The notes: generated by a model from the letters alone, not told the origin. 56,592 nt of DNA from Gemmatimonadales bacterium (GCA_025935995.1 JAICUF010000007.1:1-56592); one strand, 5' to 3'; shown: positions 45,535 to 55,651, counted from the first letter of the stretch. Made by a program: numbers and translations.

Positions 45535-45839
45535 CGATCGGCCGTCAGCGAGCCGATCGCCACCGCCGCCATGCAGAGCGACGCGGCCAGGGCGAGGCCG
45601 CGCCCGGTGAGCGCCCGGGCCAGACGCGCGGGGGCCCGGCGGAACTCCAGACAGTTGTCGGGCACCAGCATCCGGTTCGTGCCGAGGTTCAGCAGCACCA
45701 TGCCGCTGCGACGGTCGTCACGGCGTTGCCCGCGGCAGACGTCGTACCATGCCTCGAGCCGTACGCCGGCGGGAACGATGACCTGGTCGCGCAGAAAGCG
45801 GGCCTGACGGCGCCCGGGCACGTTGGTCTTGTGGGTCAC
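45531..45839 (-). CDS. Small protein with C-terminal membrane helix, unknown
   Basis: A 102-residue protein from GTG 45839. The N-terminal 60 residues are soluble (RQARFLRDQVIVPAGVRLEA, MVLLNLGTNRMLVPDN), with one hydrophobic helix near the end (GLALAASLCMAAVAIGSL). Its stop shares CTAG with DUF72. Coding status is moderately supported by length and spacing; no family is recognised. Confidence 0.6.
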   Translation of the reverse strand: MTHKTNVPGRRQARFLRDQVIVPAGVRLEAWYDVCRGQRRDDRRSGMVLLNLGTNRMLVPDNCLEFRRAPARLARALTGRGLALAASLCMAAVAIGSLTADR

Positions 45840-45903
45840 ATCTCACATCCTCGATCAGGTGGCAGCCGGCCCGCCGCCCGGCGGACGCGGAGAGCGAATA
45901 TAC

Positions 45904-46611
45904 ATGGAACCCGCCACTGAGGTCGAAGCCCCCGCCCAGCCGCAGGCGGTCAAGCGCTCGGAGCGATTCGTCGGCCTCGCCCTGCTGGGCGGCATCATCG
46001 CGGCCGTCATCGTGCTCGCGCTCCTGTCCTGGCTCGCGCACGAGATGCTCGAAGGCGAGACGGTGGCGTTCGACGATGCGGTGCGCGGGGCGGTCCACCT
46101 CCTCGCCGGCACGGGCATGACGCGGTTCATGCGCGGAGTGAGCTTCGTCGGCGGGCCGACGGTGCTCGCGCCGGTGGGCGGGCTCGTGGCGATCTGGTTC
46201 TTCAGCAAGGGCTGGTACCGCGCCGCGGTGCTGATGGCGATCACGCTGGTCGGCGGGGCGCTGCTCGACTCGGTCCTCAAGTCGGGGTTCCACCGGGCGC
46301 GTCCGGCGGCATTCTTCGAGTATCCCCTGCCGACCTCGTACAGCTTTCCGAGCGGCCACGCGATGTTCGGGTTCTGCTTCTTCACCGTGCTCGCGGCGCT
46401 GCTCTCGCCGCGGCTGCGGTATCCGTCGCGGCGTCCGGCGCTCTGGATCTGCGCGGTGATCGCGGCATTTCTCGTCGGGCTCTCCCGCGTCTATCTCGGC
46501 GTCCACTATCCGAGCGACGTGGTCGCGGGCTGGGGCGCGGGGTTCGTCTGGGTCGTGATCGTGGCCTTCGGCGACCGGGTGGCGCACCGCATCAAGCACG
46601 GGCTCGCGTAG
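45904..46611 (+). CDS. PAP2-family membrane phosphatase
   Basis: Integral membrane phosphatase of 235 residues with about five helices. The three PAP2 motifs are present: KSGFHRARP (K-x6-RP), YSFPSGHAMFGF (PSGH) and SRVYLGVHYPSDVVAG (SR-x5-H-x3-D). Substrates in the family are phosphatidate, phosphatidylglycerol phosphate or undecaprenyl pyrophosphate. The adjacent lipid kinase gene, 13 nt downstream, fits a phospholipid role. ATG 45904 is used; upstream in-frame sequence is not hydrophobic. Confidence 0.94.
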   Translation: MEPATEVEAPAQPQAVKRSERFVGLALLGGIIAAVIVLALLSWLAHEMLEGETVAFDDAVRGAVHLLAGTGMTRFMRGVSFVGGPTVLAPVGGLVAIWFFSKGWYRAAVLMAITLVGGALLDSVLKSGFHRARPAAFFEYPLPTSYSFPSGHAMFGFCFFTVLAALLSPRLRYPSRRPALWICAVIAAFLVGLSRVYLGVHYPSDVVAGWGAGFVWVVIVAFGDRVAHRIKHGLA

Positions 46612-46624
46612 TGCGGGTATCCTA

Positions 46625-47506
46625 GTGCGCATCACCGTGCTGCTCAACGCGGCCTCCGGCACCGGCGGGGCGCCGGCCGCGCGCGAGGAGATCGAGCGGC
46701 TGCTCTCGGAGGCGGGTCACGAGGTGCAGGTCCAGGTCGCCGCCGGCAGGCGTCTGCCGGAGCTCGCGCGCAAGGCGGTGGACGATGGCGCCGAGGCGCT
46801 CCTCGCGGGCGGCGGCGACGGCACCATCAGCGCCGTGGCCGGCGTGCTGGCCGGCACCGGCGTTCCGCTCGGCGTTCTTCCCCTGGGCACGCTCAACCAC
46901 TTTGCGCGCGACCTCGGCATCCCGCTCGCGCTCGCCGATGCCGTCGCGGTCGTACTCGCGGCCGTCATCACGGCGATCGACGTGGGAGAAGTGAATGGCC
47001 ACGTCTTCCTCAACAACTCGAGCATCGGGGTCTACCCGCGCGTGCTCCGGCTCCGCGAACGGTACCGCCGGCGCGGCCGCTCGAAGTGGATCGCCGCCTT
47101 CTGGGCGATCCTGGCCGTGCTGCGGCGGCATTCGTTCATGGGTGTGCGGGTGGAGGCGGACGGGGAGACGATCGTCCGGCGCACGCCGTTCGTGTTCGTG
47201 GGGAACAACGCCTACCGGATGGAAGGACTCAGCGCCGGCAGCCGGGATTCGCTCACCGACGGCCGGCTCGTGCTCTACATGATGAACGCGAGCGGGCGCC
47301 GGAATCTTCTCTGGCTCGCGTGGAACGTCCTGATCGGCCGGGCGCGCCAGCTGGCCGAGCTGGAGGAGCGCTCGGTGCTCGAGGCGCAGGTCGAGCTCCG
47401 CCGCGGCGATATCCAGCTCGCCCTCGACGGCGAAGTGCTGACCGAGCGCGGGCCGCTGGAATACCGGGTGCGGCCCGCCGCGCTCCGCGTGTTCACCCCC
47501 GCCTAG
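46625..47506 (+). CDS. Diacylglycerol/lipid kinase (YegS/DagK-like)
   Basis: Cytosolic lipid kinase of 293 residues. Signatures: VLLNAASGTGG, the nucleotide loop LLAGGGDGTISAVAG, GVLPLGTLNHFARDLGIP, the second domain's NNSSIGVYPRVLRLRE, and the C-terminal LALDGEVLTERGPLEYRV. It phosphorylates diacylglycerol or a similar lipid. Together with the PAP2 phosphatase it forms a kinase/phosphatase pair. It starts at GTG 46625. Its TAG shares CTAG with the TonB receptor stop. Confidence 0.95.
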   Translation: MRITVLLNAASGTGGAPAAREEIERLLSEAGHEVQVQVAAGRRLPELARKAVDDGAEALLAGGGDGTISAVAGVLAGTGVPLGVLPLGTLNHFARDLGIPLALADAVAVVLAAVITAIDVGEVNGHVFLNNSSIGVYPRVLRLRERYRRRGRSKWIAAFWAILAVLRRHSFMGVRVEADGETIVRRTPFVFVGNNAYRMEGLSAGSRDSLTDGRLVLYMMNASGRRNLLWLAWNVLIGRARQLAELEERSVLEAQVELRRGDIQLALDGEVLTERGPLEYRVRPAALRVFTPA

Positions 47507-50500
47507 AAGGGCCGCCCGCCGCCACCGCCGCCCTCGGCGCCGCGCCCGCCGGGGCCATCGCCGCCCGGCCCCCGTCGCCGCGGCACCCGGATCCGCTCGG
47601 GCACCTTCTCCCACTGCTCCGGCGTGAGCACCGCCTTCACGTCGGCCAGCGCCTTCTGCACGCCGGTCTGGGCCTTCTGCAGCGTCGGCCTGAGCGCCGC
47701 GAACAGCCGCGCCGGATCCGGGCTCGGCCCCGCCTTGGTCACTTCGGCCTGGATCGTGTCGGCCAGCGCCTTGTGCTCGGCCGTCACCGAGTCGGCCAGG
47801 GCCCTGAGCCGTGCCTGCTGGTCCGCCGTGAGCGCGAGAGAATCGCGGAGCGCCAGGACCGAGTCGGCCGGATTCGGAAGGAACGACGCCATCCGGTTGA
47901 CGAGCCCTTGTGCCCCAGGCGCGCCGCGCCGGAGCCCCTCGAGCGCCTGCCGCGTCCGGTCGGGGCCGATCGTGAGCCGCGCCTGGATGCCCACCTGGAA
48001 CGGCGAGCGCACCGCGGTGGCACCGCCGCCCGTCGCGCCGAAGCGTTCGTTCACGGCGTACGTGAAGGCGTGCGTGGTCGAGTCGAAGCCGGTGACGTAG
48101 AGGAGCGTCGGATCGGGCCGCGCGTTGAGCCCCCAGCCGTGCGCGTTGGCGGATCCGTGCAGCAGGTCGTCCATCCCCCGGAGCAGGTTGACGGTCACCA
48201 CCGAGATCATGAGCTGGCGGCGCAGGCCGAGAATCGTCGGACGGTAGTTGAGCTGCAGGTCGAACGAGCCCTGCCACGGTCCCTTGCAGCTGTTGCGGCC
48301 CGCGATCGCCCCGAGCTGCCCCGTGAGGCAGTCGCGAATGCGTCCCGGGGCCGCGGCGAGGAGCCGGTCCATCGCCGCCGCCACATCGGGGGTGGCCGAG
48401 GCGGCGGGGAAGATGAACGCGCGGTCGTTCCGGAGGCCATCGCCATTGACGTCGGAGCCCACGCGCGGCGTGAACGGCGTGCCCGACGTGACGCGGGCGA
48501 TCGTGGTCAGCTCGAGCGAACGGCCGATCGGATAGGTCACCGTCGCGAGGAATGAATGGCGACGCTCGAGGTCGCTCGTGGCCCACTCGGGGATGTTGGG
48601 GTTGCCCGCGGTCGTGGCGGACCCGAAGCCCTGCGTGCCGAACCCGCTCGACGAGAGCTGGTCCCGCGAGCGCGAGAGGGTGTAGGACGCGTTGAACACG
48701 ACGCCCTTCCGCGTGATGCCGCCGAGCGAGGCCGTGAGCTGCTTCGAGCTGGAGGCGAGCGCCGAGTTGGCCTCGATCACCTGCCCGAAGGCCGGATCGC
48801 GCCGCGAGGCGGTGAAGCCGACGGCCCCGGTGGCGGGATCGATCTGCGACGGCGCCACGAAGACCGGCCGGTTCCCCTCGGCCGCGAGCGTGAACTGCGG
48901 CGTGTCGTTCAGGTTGAGGTCGGTGAACCCGGTCTGGCTCACGCCCCGCGCGTAGCTCGCGTCGAGCGAGAAGCGGATGAGCTGGGTCACCGACCGCTGC
49001 ATGCCGAGCGATCCGCGCCACGAGCGCGGCGCCTCGTAGCGGTCGGCAAAGACGAGCGCGTTCGGCGCCGTCGTCGCCGCCGCGGGGCTCCCCGGCAGGC
49101 ACTCGGCCGGGATGGTGGCGGGGTCGGCGAGGTAGGAAGTCCAGTCCGGCGCGGGCGCGCCCTCGCCCACACAGACGAACTGCGCCTCCGAGTTGACGAG
49201 GCCGGTGGACGACTGCGCGAACGACGCGAGCGAGAGCGGCATCGGGCTTCGGAACTCGCCCGCGCCTCCGCGGAGGATCCCCGCGGGCGGCGCCCCTTCC
49301 TGCTGTCCCAGCGTCCAGGTGAATCCCGCCCGGGGGCTCAGGTGCGTCTCCGAGGGCAGCACGTCGGTGCGCCGGCCGAAGTCGGCGTCGAGCGCCGGGT
49401 TGTACGCCGGCGGGTTGTGAAAGCGCGATCCTTCGCCGCGGAGGCCGTAGGTGAACTGGAACGCCCGCGCGACGCGCCAGGTGTCGCCGACGTAGAGGGC
49501 GTAGTCGATGCCGGTGGCGTTCCGCCCCTGCGGGGCCAGGGTGCGCTGGAAGCTCGCGGGACGGCCGGCCTCGAGGTCGGTCAGGGAGTTGAACTGGAAC
49601 GAGCCGAGCGTGTTGGCCGACGCCACGTCGCTCGATCGCTGCGTGTTGTACATGAGGCCGAGCTTGAGACGGTGCGCGCCGGTGCCGGGCAGCCACGAGA
49701 GCTCGTCTCCGGTCTGGAGCGCCCGGCTCCGGGTCGCCTGCGGAAAGGCGGTGCTGCCGCCGAAAGCGAGCGAGCTGATGCCGGTGCTGCCGTCGGCCAG
49801 GAGCGACGCGACCTGCACGCGCCCCGCCGGCAGCAGGGTAAAGGCGTCGCCGTCGCGGGAGGAGCCGGTCAGATAGGCCCGCGCCTCGTTGATGAAGTGG
49901 ATGCCGAAGCGCGACGTGAGTGTCACCATGCCGCCGCCGCCGTCGGTGTCGAGCGTGCCGCCCGTCTGGGGCAGGGAGAGCGAGCCCACGCGCGAGGGAT
50001 CCTGGCTCGAGCCGCGCCAGTCGCCTCGGAGGGTGAGGGTGTGGGCATCCGACAGCAGATAGTCGAATCGGAGGAGCGCCGAGTAGTTGTTGCTCTTCCG
50101 GCTCGCGGGGAAGATCTGCGCGGCGGACGTGATGCCCTGGGACTCGAGGATCGCGAGCAGCCGCGCGACCGAGTCGGGCGAGACGCCCAGCCGCTCGAGA
50201 TCGGTCGGCGTCGCGTCGAGCAGCGTGGGCTGCGCGTCGGTCCGGAAGGTGCCCTGCGCCGAGCCGAAGACGAAGAGGCGGTTGCTGATGAGCGGCCCGC
50301 CAAGGCCGCCGCTCAGCGTGTTCTGGGTGAAGCCGCTCGTGAACGGCGAGTCGCCGCCGTCCACGGTGAGCCCGTTGTCGCGAAGCGAGTAGTTGGACGA
50401 TCCCTGGATCACGTTGGTGCCGCTCCGCGTCGTGGACGCGACGAGACCGCCGCTGAACTGGCCTCGCGCCACATCGTAGGTGCTGGTCACGACGCGCGTG

Positions 50501-51150
50501 GCGCGCACCGCGTCCTGCGGCACGGAGCCCGAGCCGAAGAGGAGGCCGTCGAGCGTCACCGCGTTGGCGTCGGCCCGCTGTCCCGCCACGGAAAAGGCCG
50601 CGGCGGTCGAGTCGGTGCCCTGGAGCGCCACCACGCCGGGCACGAGCGTGGCCAGCGCGGTGAGGTCGTTGGCGTCGATCGGCAGGCGGGCCACGTTGTC
50701 GGGCGTGAGCACGCGCTCGGTCGATCCCGGGGTCGGCAGGTCGGGCGCCCGCACCGGCCGGCGCACGCCGCGCACCGTCACCGCCTCGAGCTCGATGATC
50801 GAGGTCCCGAGCTTCACGTTCCAGACCAGCCGGTCCTCGTCCGCCTGCCGCGTGAGCGTCGCGCTGTGCGGCGCCATGCCGATCATGCGCGCCGTCATCT
50901 GATACTGCCCGCCGCCGTCGGGGAAGACGATCGTGAAGCGTCCGCGGCCGTCGGTGGTCTGCCGGCGGGTGATCTGCGTCTCCAGCGAGAGCGCCTCGAC
51001 CGTCGCGTCGGCCAGGGGCCGGCCGGCGGTGTCGCTGATGACGCCGGTGATGATGTCGGTCGTGGCGCCGACCTGGGCGCCGAGACCCGCCGGCAGCGTC
51101 AGGGCGGCGAGCAGAACCGGCAGGAGCAGCCGGCGGAGCGGGTGCGGCAT
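47503..51150 (-). CDS. TonB-dependent receptor with N-terminal CarboxypepD-reg domain and C-terminal LTxxQ-type helical tail
   Basis: Outer-membrane receptor of 1,215 residues. Signal peptide ([19 protein letters not shown]), carboxypeptidase-regulatory domain (about 32-115, [20 protein letters not shown]), plug (about 130-245, including [12 protein letters not shown]-like and [17 protein letters not shown]), then a beta-barrel ending near [14 protein letters not shown] (about residue 1060). A further 154 residues (47506-47967) are helical with [12 protein letters not shown] and [10 protein letters not shown], like Spy/CpxP LTxxQ proteins, ending in an Arg/Gly-rich tail and Phe. GAGAGG lies 9 nt before ATG. 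There is no SusD-like partner. Confidence 0.93.
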   Translation of the reverse strand: MPHPLRRLLLPVLLAALTLPAGLGAQVGATTDIITGVISDTAGRPLADATVEALSLETQITRRQTTDGRGRFTIVFPDGGGQYQMTARMIGMAPHSATLTRQADEDRLVWNVKLGTSIIELEAVTVRGVRRPVRAPDLPTPGSTERVLTPDNVARLPIDANDLTALATLVPGVVALQGTDSTAAAFSVAGQRADANAVTLDGLLFGSGSVPQDAVRATRVVTSTYDVARGQFSGGLVASTTRSGTNVIQGSSNYSLRDNGLTVDGGDSPFTSGFTQNTLSGGLGGPLISNRLFVFGSAQGTFRTDAQPTLLDATPTDLERLGVSPDSVARLLAILESQGITSAAQIFPASRKSNNYSALLRFDYLLSDAHTLTLRGDWRGSSQDPSRVGSLSLPQTGGTLDTDGGGGMVTLTSRFGIHFINEARAYLTGSSRDGDAFTLLPAGRVQVASLLADGSTGISSLAFGGSTAFPQATRSRALQTGDELSWLPGTGAHRLKLGLMYNTQRSSDVASANTLGSFQFNSLTDLEAGRPASFQRTLAPQGRNATGIDYALYVGDTWRVARAFQFTYGLRGEGSRFHNPPAYNPALDADFGRRTDVLPSETHLSPRAGFTWTLGQQEGAPPAGILRGGAGEFRSPMPLSLASFAQSSTGLVNSEAQFVCVGEGAPAPDWTSYLADPATIPAECLPGSPAAATTAPNALVFADRYEAPRSWRGSLGMQRSVTQLIRFSLDASYARGVSQTGFTDLNLNDTPQFTLAAEGNRPVFVAPSQIDPATGAVGFTASRRDPAFGQVIEANSALASSSKQLTASLGGITRKGVVFNASYTLSRSRDQLSSSGFGTQGFGSATTAGNPNIPEWATSDLERRHSFLATVTYPIGRSLELTTIARVTSGTPFTPRVGSDVNGDGLRNDRAFIFPAASATPDVAAAMDRLLAAAPGRIRDCLTGQLGAIAGRNSCKGPWQGSFDLQLNYRPTILGLRRQLMISVVTVNLLRGMDDLLHGSANAHGWGLNARPDPTLLYVTGFDSTTHAFTYAVNERFGATGGGATAVRSPFQVGIQARLTIGPDRTRQALEGLRRGAPGAQGLVNRMASFLPNPADSVLALRDSLALTADQQARLRALADSVTAEHKALADTIQAEVTKAGPSPDPARLFAALRPTLQKAQTGVQKALADVKAVLTPEQWEKVPERIRVPRRRGPGGDGPGGRGAEGGGGGGRPF

Positions 51151-51255
51151 GCGGAACAGCCTCTCGGTGGGATGGGCGGGTACCGGAACGAGAGCTAGTA
51201 CGGATCAGCCAGGGCGGCCGTTGGCCCTTCGCGAACCGTTTGGGGCCCGCCGGCG

Positions 51256-51261
51256 TATACT
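51256..51261 (+). promoter_or_regulatory. -10-like TATACT upstream of msrB
   Basis: TATACT 35 nt before the GTG start of msrB, in the 146-nt gap after the divergent TonB receptor gene. No good -35. Confidence 0.45.
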
Positions 51262-51296
51262 GGTGGGTATCCGAAGAAACCCTGCACGGAGGATCT

Positions 51297-51845
51297 GTGA
51301 GCCCGTCGAGAACCCTTTGGACCCGAGCCGCCCTGGCCCTGGGCGCGGCACTCGCTCTTCCGGCCGTCGGCGCCAGCTGTCAGGCCCGGAATCCCCGCCC
51401 GGATGATGCCGCGCTCCGCCGCCGGCTGACCCCGATCCAGTACGAGGTGACCCAGCACGACGCGACGGAGACTCCGTTCCAGAACGCCTTCTGGAACAAC
51501 CACGAGGCCGGGATCTACGTGGACATCGTCTCGGGGGAGCCCCTCTTCAGCTCGCTCGACAAGTTCGATTCCGGGACCGGCTGGCCCAGCTTCACGAAGC
51601 CGCTGGAGCCGAAGAACCTCGCGACCCGCTCCGATCACCAGCTCGTCGAGGATCGGACCGAGGTGCGGTCGGTGCACGGCAACTCGCACCTGGGCCACGT
51701 CTTCAACGACGGCCCCCGTCCCACCGGGCTCCGCTACTGCATGAACTCGGCGGCGCTCCGGTTCATTCCGGCCGCGAAGCTCAAGGAAGCCGGCTACGCG
51801 CAGTACGAGCGGCTCTTCGCCGCGAAGGGAGAAAAGACCCGGTGA
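51297..51845 (+). CDS. msrB: Exported methionine-R-sulfoxide reductase MsrB
   Basis: Reduces methionine-R-sulfoxide in oxidised proteins. A 182-residue product with an N-terminal export signal ([22 protein letters not shown]), so it acts in the periplasm. Conserved MsrB parts: [38 protein letters not shown] and [13 protein letters not shown] with the catalytic Cys. The four zinc-binding Cys of many MsrBs are absent (SGEP and HGNS occupy those places). GGAGG lies 4 nt before GTG 51297. Its stop overlaps the msrA start (GTGA). Confidence 0.95.
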   Translation: MSPSRTLWTRAALALGAALALPAVGASCQARNPRPDDAALRRRLTPIQYEVTQHDATETPFQNAFWNNHEAGIYVDIVSGEPLFSSLDKFDSGTGWPSFTKPLEPKNLATRSDHQLVEDRTEVRSVHGNSHLGHVFNDGPRPTGLRYCMNSAALRFIPAAKLKEAGYAQYERLFAAKGEKTR

Positions 51846-52537
51846 TCAGACTCAACGGTGGGGCGCTCGTGGCGTGCGCCGGAGTCGTGGTGGGCCTGGT
51901 CGGGCTGACGCGGCGCGCCGCCCCGGCGCAGCTCGGACCGCTGCCCGCCGCGGTGGTCGGCGCGGCTCAGCCGGCGCCGGACCGCGCGGCGGACGAGGTG
52001 GCGGTGTTCTCCGGTGGCTGTTTCTGGGGCATCGAGCTCGTGTTCGAGCACGTCAGGGGCGTGAAGCTGGCGGAATCGGGTTATGCGGGCGGTGGCGCCG
52101 CGACGGCCGGGTATGAGGCCGTGAGCACCGGCGCCACCGGGCATGCGGAGTCGGTTCGCGTCGTGTTCGACCCGTCGCAGGTGACCTACGCAGAGCTGCT
52201 CCGGGTGTTCTTCTCGGTGGCGCACGATCCGACGGAGCTCAACTACCAGGGCCCCGATCACGGCCCGCAGTACCGCTCCGCCATCTGGTACACCAGCGAC
52301 GCGCAGAAGCGCACCGCCGAGGCGTACATCACGCAGCTCAACCGGTCGAAGGTGTTCGCCAAGGCGATCGTGACCCAGGTGAACCCGCTGAAGGGATTCT
52401 ACCTGGCCGAAGCGTACCATCAGGACTACGCCGATCATCACCCCGACCAGCCGTACATCGTCTACAACGATGCACCGAAGCTCGAGCGGTTGAAGCGGGA
52501 GCTTCCGGCGCTCTACCGCGGGGCCAGGAGCAGCTGA
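51842..52537 (+). CDS. msrA: Exported methionine-S-sulfoxide reductase MsrA
   Basis: Reduces methionine-S-sulfoxide. A 231-residue product with an N-terminal hydrophobic segment ([16 protein letters not shown]), making it exported or membrane-tethered. The active site [17 protein letters not shown] is complete; YNYQ-type residues appear as [16 protein letters not shown] and the C-terminal [15 protein letters not shown] is typical. Coupled to msrB, so both stereoisomers are repaired by one envelope system. It overlaps the convergent DUF4153 gene by 25 bp. Confidence 0.96.
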   Translation: MIRLNGGALVACAGVVVGLVGLTRRAAPAQLGPLPAAVVGAAQPAPDRAADEVAVFSGGCFWGIELVFEHVRGVKLAESGYAGGGAATAGYEAVSTGATGHAESVRVVFDPSQVTYAELLRVFFSVAHDPTELNYQGPDHGPQYRSAIWYTSDAQKRTAEAYITQLNRSKVFAKAIVTQVNPLKGFYLAEAYHQDYADHHPDQPYIVYNDAPKLERLKRELPALYRGARSS

Positions 52538-54234
52538 CCCGACCACCAGCCGGGCGCGCTGTCGCGCCCGTTGCGGCTTACCTGCTCGAGCGCAAGTAGC
52601 CCCCGGAGGCGCGCCGAGCGCGCGGGGATCCGGGCCGCCGTGCTGTCCCACACCGGCTCGCCGCGCCCGCTGTCAGCCACCATCGCGAGTGCGGGCCGCA
52701 CATCGAAGCGGAGGGTGTCCCCCGCGCCGCTCGTGACCGTGAGCGTGGTCCGCGCCGGATCGCTCGCGTACCGCACCGAATCTGCCCCGATCCGCACCGT
52801 CCCGGTGTCGCTGGCGTTCATGTCGACGAGCCACACGTACCCTGCCGTCTCGAGCGCGGAATGTGAGGGACGGGACGCGGTGCGGTAACGCCCGGCCGGC
52901 TCCTCCGGCTCGTAGGGGATGTTCTTCGCCGCGAGAAGCCGCGCCGCGATCGAGTCTGCCCTGCCATAGCCGAGCCGGCCCGTGTCGGCGGGCATCGGCA
53001 CTCCGAAATTCCGCTGGAGCACTCCGCGGGCGTGGCGCTCCACGAGGTAGCGCGTCGCCGCGGCGAGCTCGCGCCGGGCATCGGCGCCGTTCGGCCGTGC
53101 AAGCAGGTGCTCGAGCCGTCGCGTCTGGCTCCGGACGGAGAGCCGGGTCGCGTTCATCGGCCCCGCCATGAGGACGGCCAGAATCGCGGCGAGCGAGAGC
53201 GGGATGAGCCGGATGCCGCTCGCCGGCCGGAGGGTGTACGTCACCGCGACGGTGAGGAGCCAGACGCCGAGCACGAGGGCGATCACGCGGAGCTCGGTCA
53301 GTCCGTACGGCCCGATCCGCTTGCCGAGTGCCAGGAGCAGCATGATCGCCGCCGGAATGAGTCCCACGAAGAGCCACCGCGCGTAGATCCTGATCCATCC
53401 CTCGTGCTCGCTCTGCCTGAGCGGGTGGGCCAGCAGGAATCCGAGAATTCCGCTGACCGACACGCTTCCCACCAGCCAGCCGATCCATCCCGAGGGCCAC
53501 TCGCGCGTGATGATGATCTTCGCGAGATACGCCGTGAGGATGACGAGATAGACGCCGACCAGCGGGGTCAGCACGTACTGCGTGAAGATCTTGAGCGCGC
53601 GCGGATAGGCGGGGTCGTCGCGCGTCGTCACGTCCTCGGGCAGCGCCGCGAGGAAGAGCCAGGTGTTGCCGAGCAGGGCGATGACGAGCCAGAGCTGCAG
53701 GTAGGTGTCGGGAGGCACGTGCACGCCGAACAGCTTGTCGAGCGCGCCCAGCGCAATCGCGAGGCCGACGAAGAGGACGGCGGAGAAGACGCCGGCCCGG
53801 AGGAACGCCAGAAAGAGCTGGCGGTTGTAGTCCCAGAAGGCGCCGGTCTCGGGCCCGCGGATGAACGGCAGCACCGCCACCAGCAGATGGAACGCGGCGC
53901 TCAGCTGGAGATAGCGCACCATCTCCCAGTCCTCACCGGGCCCGGGCCAGGTCCGGTAGAAGAGGGCGATGAGCGCGATACCGGCGAGCTGCAGCCCGAC
54001 GACCGTCATTCGCCGCCACCCGCGCCGCTCGGCCGTGAGCGAGACGGCGGCGGACAAGGGGATCGCCAGCATCACGCTGAGTGCGAGTCGCACCCAGCGG
54101 TCCTCGTGGCCGTCGTCCACCGTGCCGGTGCAGGCCAGGGCGGCGGCGAGCGCCGCGGCGGTCAGGGTCCAGGGGAAGCGCCGTGCCGCAGCGCCGGCGC
54201 GATCGACGAGCGCGCTCACCGAGGGGAATCGCAT
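52513..54234 (-). CDS. DUF4153-type polytopic membrane protein
   Basis: A 573-residue protein with about eleven transmembrane helices in the first 380 residues (LTAAALAAALACTGTV, WVRLALSVMLAIPLSAAVSL, AFLRAGVFSAVLFVGLAIALGALDKL, IGWLVGSVSVSGILGFLLAHPL) and a soluble C-terminal domain of about 190 residues. The helical region matches the DUF4153 pattern (WDYNRQLFLAF, LTPLVGVYLVILTAYLAKI). Function is unknown. ATG 54234 is used; the extension to 54306 is not supported. Confidence 0.86.
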   Translation of the reverse strand: MRFPSVSALVDRAGAAARRFPWTLTAAALAAALACTGTVDDGHEDRWVRLALSVMLAIPLSAAVSLTAERRGWRRMTVVGLQLAGIALIALFYRTWPGPGEDWEMVRYLQLSAAFHLLVAVLPFIRGPETGAFWDYNRQLFLAFLRAGVFSAVLFVGLAIALGALDKLFGVHVPPDTYLQLWLVIALLGNTWLFLAALPEDVTTRDDPAYPRALKIFTQYVLTPLVGVYLVILTAYLAKIIITREWPSGWIGWLVGSVSVSGILGFLLAHPLRQSEHEGWIRIYARWLFVGLIPAAIMLLLALGKRIGPYGLTELRVIALVLGVWLLTVAVTYTLRPASGIRLIPLSLAAILAVLMAGPMNATRLSVRSQTRRLEHLLARPNGADARRELAAATRYLVERHARGVLQRNFGVPMPADTGRLGYGRADSIAARLLAAKNIPYEPEEPAGRYRTASRPSHSALETAGYVWLVDMNASDTGTVRIGADSVRYASDPARTTLTVTSGAGDTLRFDVRPALAMVADSGRGEPVWDSTAARIPARSARLRGLLALEQVSRNGRDSAPGWWSGQLLLAPR

Positions 54235-54371
54235 GGGGATCCGGGTGGAGGGTGCCCCAAGATCGGAGCCGGGCGGGGCGACCGCAACCCGTGTGGTGGG
54301 GGACACCGCCCGCCGGAGGCACTCCGCGCTATATAGCGGCCAGCGAACCCCCGATGAGTGGAGCGAAAGCC

Positions 54372-55082
54372 ATGCGACGAATGACGTTGATCTCGATCGG
54401 CGCCCTCGCCCTCCTGGCGTGCGGCCGGGGCGACCGGCAGGATGCCGCCGCCGACAGTGCGGGCCGCGACCTCAGCATGCTGCCCGGCGACAGCACGCAC
54501 CCGCTGGGAGACAGGGACGCCGGCGGCGGCGGCGCGAAGGCGTCCGGCAGCCGCAGCGAAACCGGCCACGCTCTCGCGGCGGGCACCACCATCACCGCCG
54601 TCACCAGCTCCCGCATCTCCTCCGCCACCGACAAGGCCGGCGAGTCGGTCACCGCCCGCGTGTCGGCCGACGTGAAGGACGGCGACGGCCGCGTGGTGAT
54701 CCCCGCAGGGTCCACGGTGCGTCTCCGCATCTCTGCCATTCATGAATCGGAGAACAAGAGCGACGAGACCGGCACGCTGCGGCTCGCGGCCGAGAGCGTC
54801 GAGATCGGCGGGCAGAGCTATCCGCTGGCGGGCACGGTGCGGGTGCCGCGAACGCTGGTGGGACGGAAGACCAACGTGAATGACGTGGCCAAGGTCGGCG
54901 CCGGCGCCGGAGTCGGCGCGGTCGCGGGGCGGGTGCTCGGCGGCAGCAAGGGAACGGTGATCGGCGGCGTGCTCGGCGGTGCCGTCGGCGCTCAGCGCGC
55001 GGTGGAGACGAAGGACCGCGACGTGGTGGTCGCCGCCGGCTCGACGGCGCGGATCGAGCTCACGAGCCGCTTCGAGCGGTAG
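54372..55082 (+). CDS. Lipoprotein with glycine-zipper segment
   Basis: A 236-residue lipoprotein: RRMTLISIGALALLACG gives a good lipobox. The middle is a beta-rich domain (GTTITAVTSSRISSATDKAG, VVIPAGSTVRLRISAI) like domains that follow BON or YMGG repeats. Residues about 188-222 are a glycine zipper (GAGAGVGAVAGRVLGG, GVLGGAVGA), suggesting membrane interaction. GGAG lies 8 nt before ATG 54372. A DUF3293 gene follows after 11 nt. Confidence 0.86.
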   Translation: MRRMTLISIGALALLACGRGDRQDAAADSAGRDLSMLPGDSTHPLGDRDAGGGGAKASGSRSETGHALAAGTTITAVTSSRISSATDKAGESVTARVSADVKDGDGRVVIPAGSTVRLRISAIHESENKSDETGTLRLAAESVEIGGQSYPLAGTVRVPRTLVGRKTNVNDVAKVGAGAGVGAVAGRVLGGSKGTVIGGVLGGAVGAQRAVETKDRDVVVAAGSTARIELTSRFER

Positions 55083-55093
55083 CGGGCGCCGCG

Positions 55094-55579
55094 GTGAGCC
55101 GATCCGAGGCACGGAGCCCGAGGTCGCGGAGTCCTGCGGCGCAGGACCCCGCGTGGCCGGAATACAAGGAGGCGGTGCTCGAGTTCCGGGTGGCCGAGCC
55201 GTTCCGCATCTGGCTGGCGGAGCCGCTCGTGCCGGCCGACCGGAAGCAGCTGCGGGCGCTGCTGCCGGCCGGAGCGTTCGGGATCGTGACCCCGTTCAAT
55301 CCGCACGGCCGGCCGGCCCCCGCGGCGGAAAACGAGGCGCGGCTCCGGCGCGAGGCACAGGAGCTCTCGGCGCGCGGCGTCCGGCACGTGCGAGTGGATG
55401 GGCTCTCACCCGACGGCTCCCACTGCGAGGAAGGGTACGCCGTGGAACTCGGCCGCGAGGAGGCGCGGGCGCTGGCGGAGCGGTGGGGGCAGTCGGCGCT
55501 GTTCTGGTTCGACGGCGACGCCTTCTGGCTGGTGCCGGCGGCGATCGACGCCGAGCCGGTGCGGCTCCCCGCCGGGTAG
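55094..55579 (+). CDS. DUF3293 family protein
   Basis: Soluble 161-residue protein. The DUF3293 pattern is clear: YKEAVLEFRVAEPFRIWLAE, FGIVTPFNPHGRPAPAAENE, ARGVRHVRVDGLSPDGSHCE, EGYAVELGREEARALAERWG and LFWFDGDAFWLV. The reaction is unknown. It starts at GTG 55094. There is no gene partner beyond the preceding lipoprotein. Confidence 0.9.
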   Translation: MSRSEARSPRSRSPAAQDPAWPEYKEAVLEFRVAEPFRIWLAEPLVPADRKQLRALLPAGAFGIVTPFNPHGRPAPAAENEARLRREAQELSARGVRHVRVDGLSPDGSHCEEGYAVELGREEARALAERWGQSALFWFDGDAFWLVPAAIDAEPVRLPAG

Positions 55580-55619
55580 GGCGTCCCGGCCGCGACTGGA
55601 CCGGTGGTGCAGACTTGCC

Positions 55620-55625
55620 TATCTT
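55620..55625 (+). promoter_or_regulatory. -10-like TATCTT before the toxin-antitoxin operon
   Basis: TATCTT 26 nt before the antitoxin ATG, leaving a short leader with GGAGG at 55645-55649. No clear -35. Confidence 0.45.
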
Positions 55626-55651
55626 TCTGAGCAACTCTGCACTGGAGGCCC

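Noticed and set aside
46622-49696. 1,024-codon minus-strand frame through the lipid kinase and TonB receptor genes
   Set aside because: It runs out of frame through two well-supported genes and is Arg/Pro/Ala-rich throughout.
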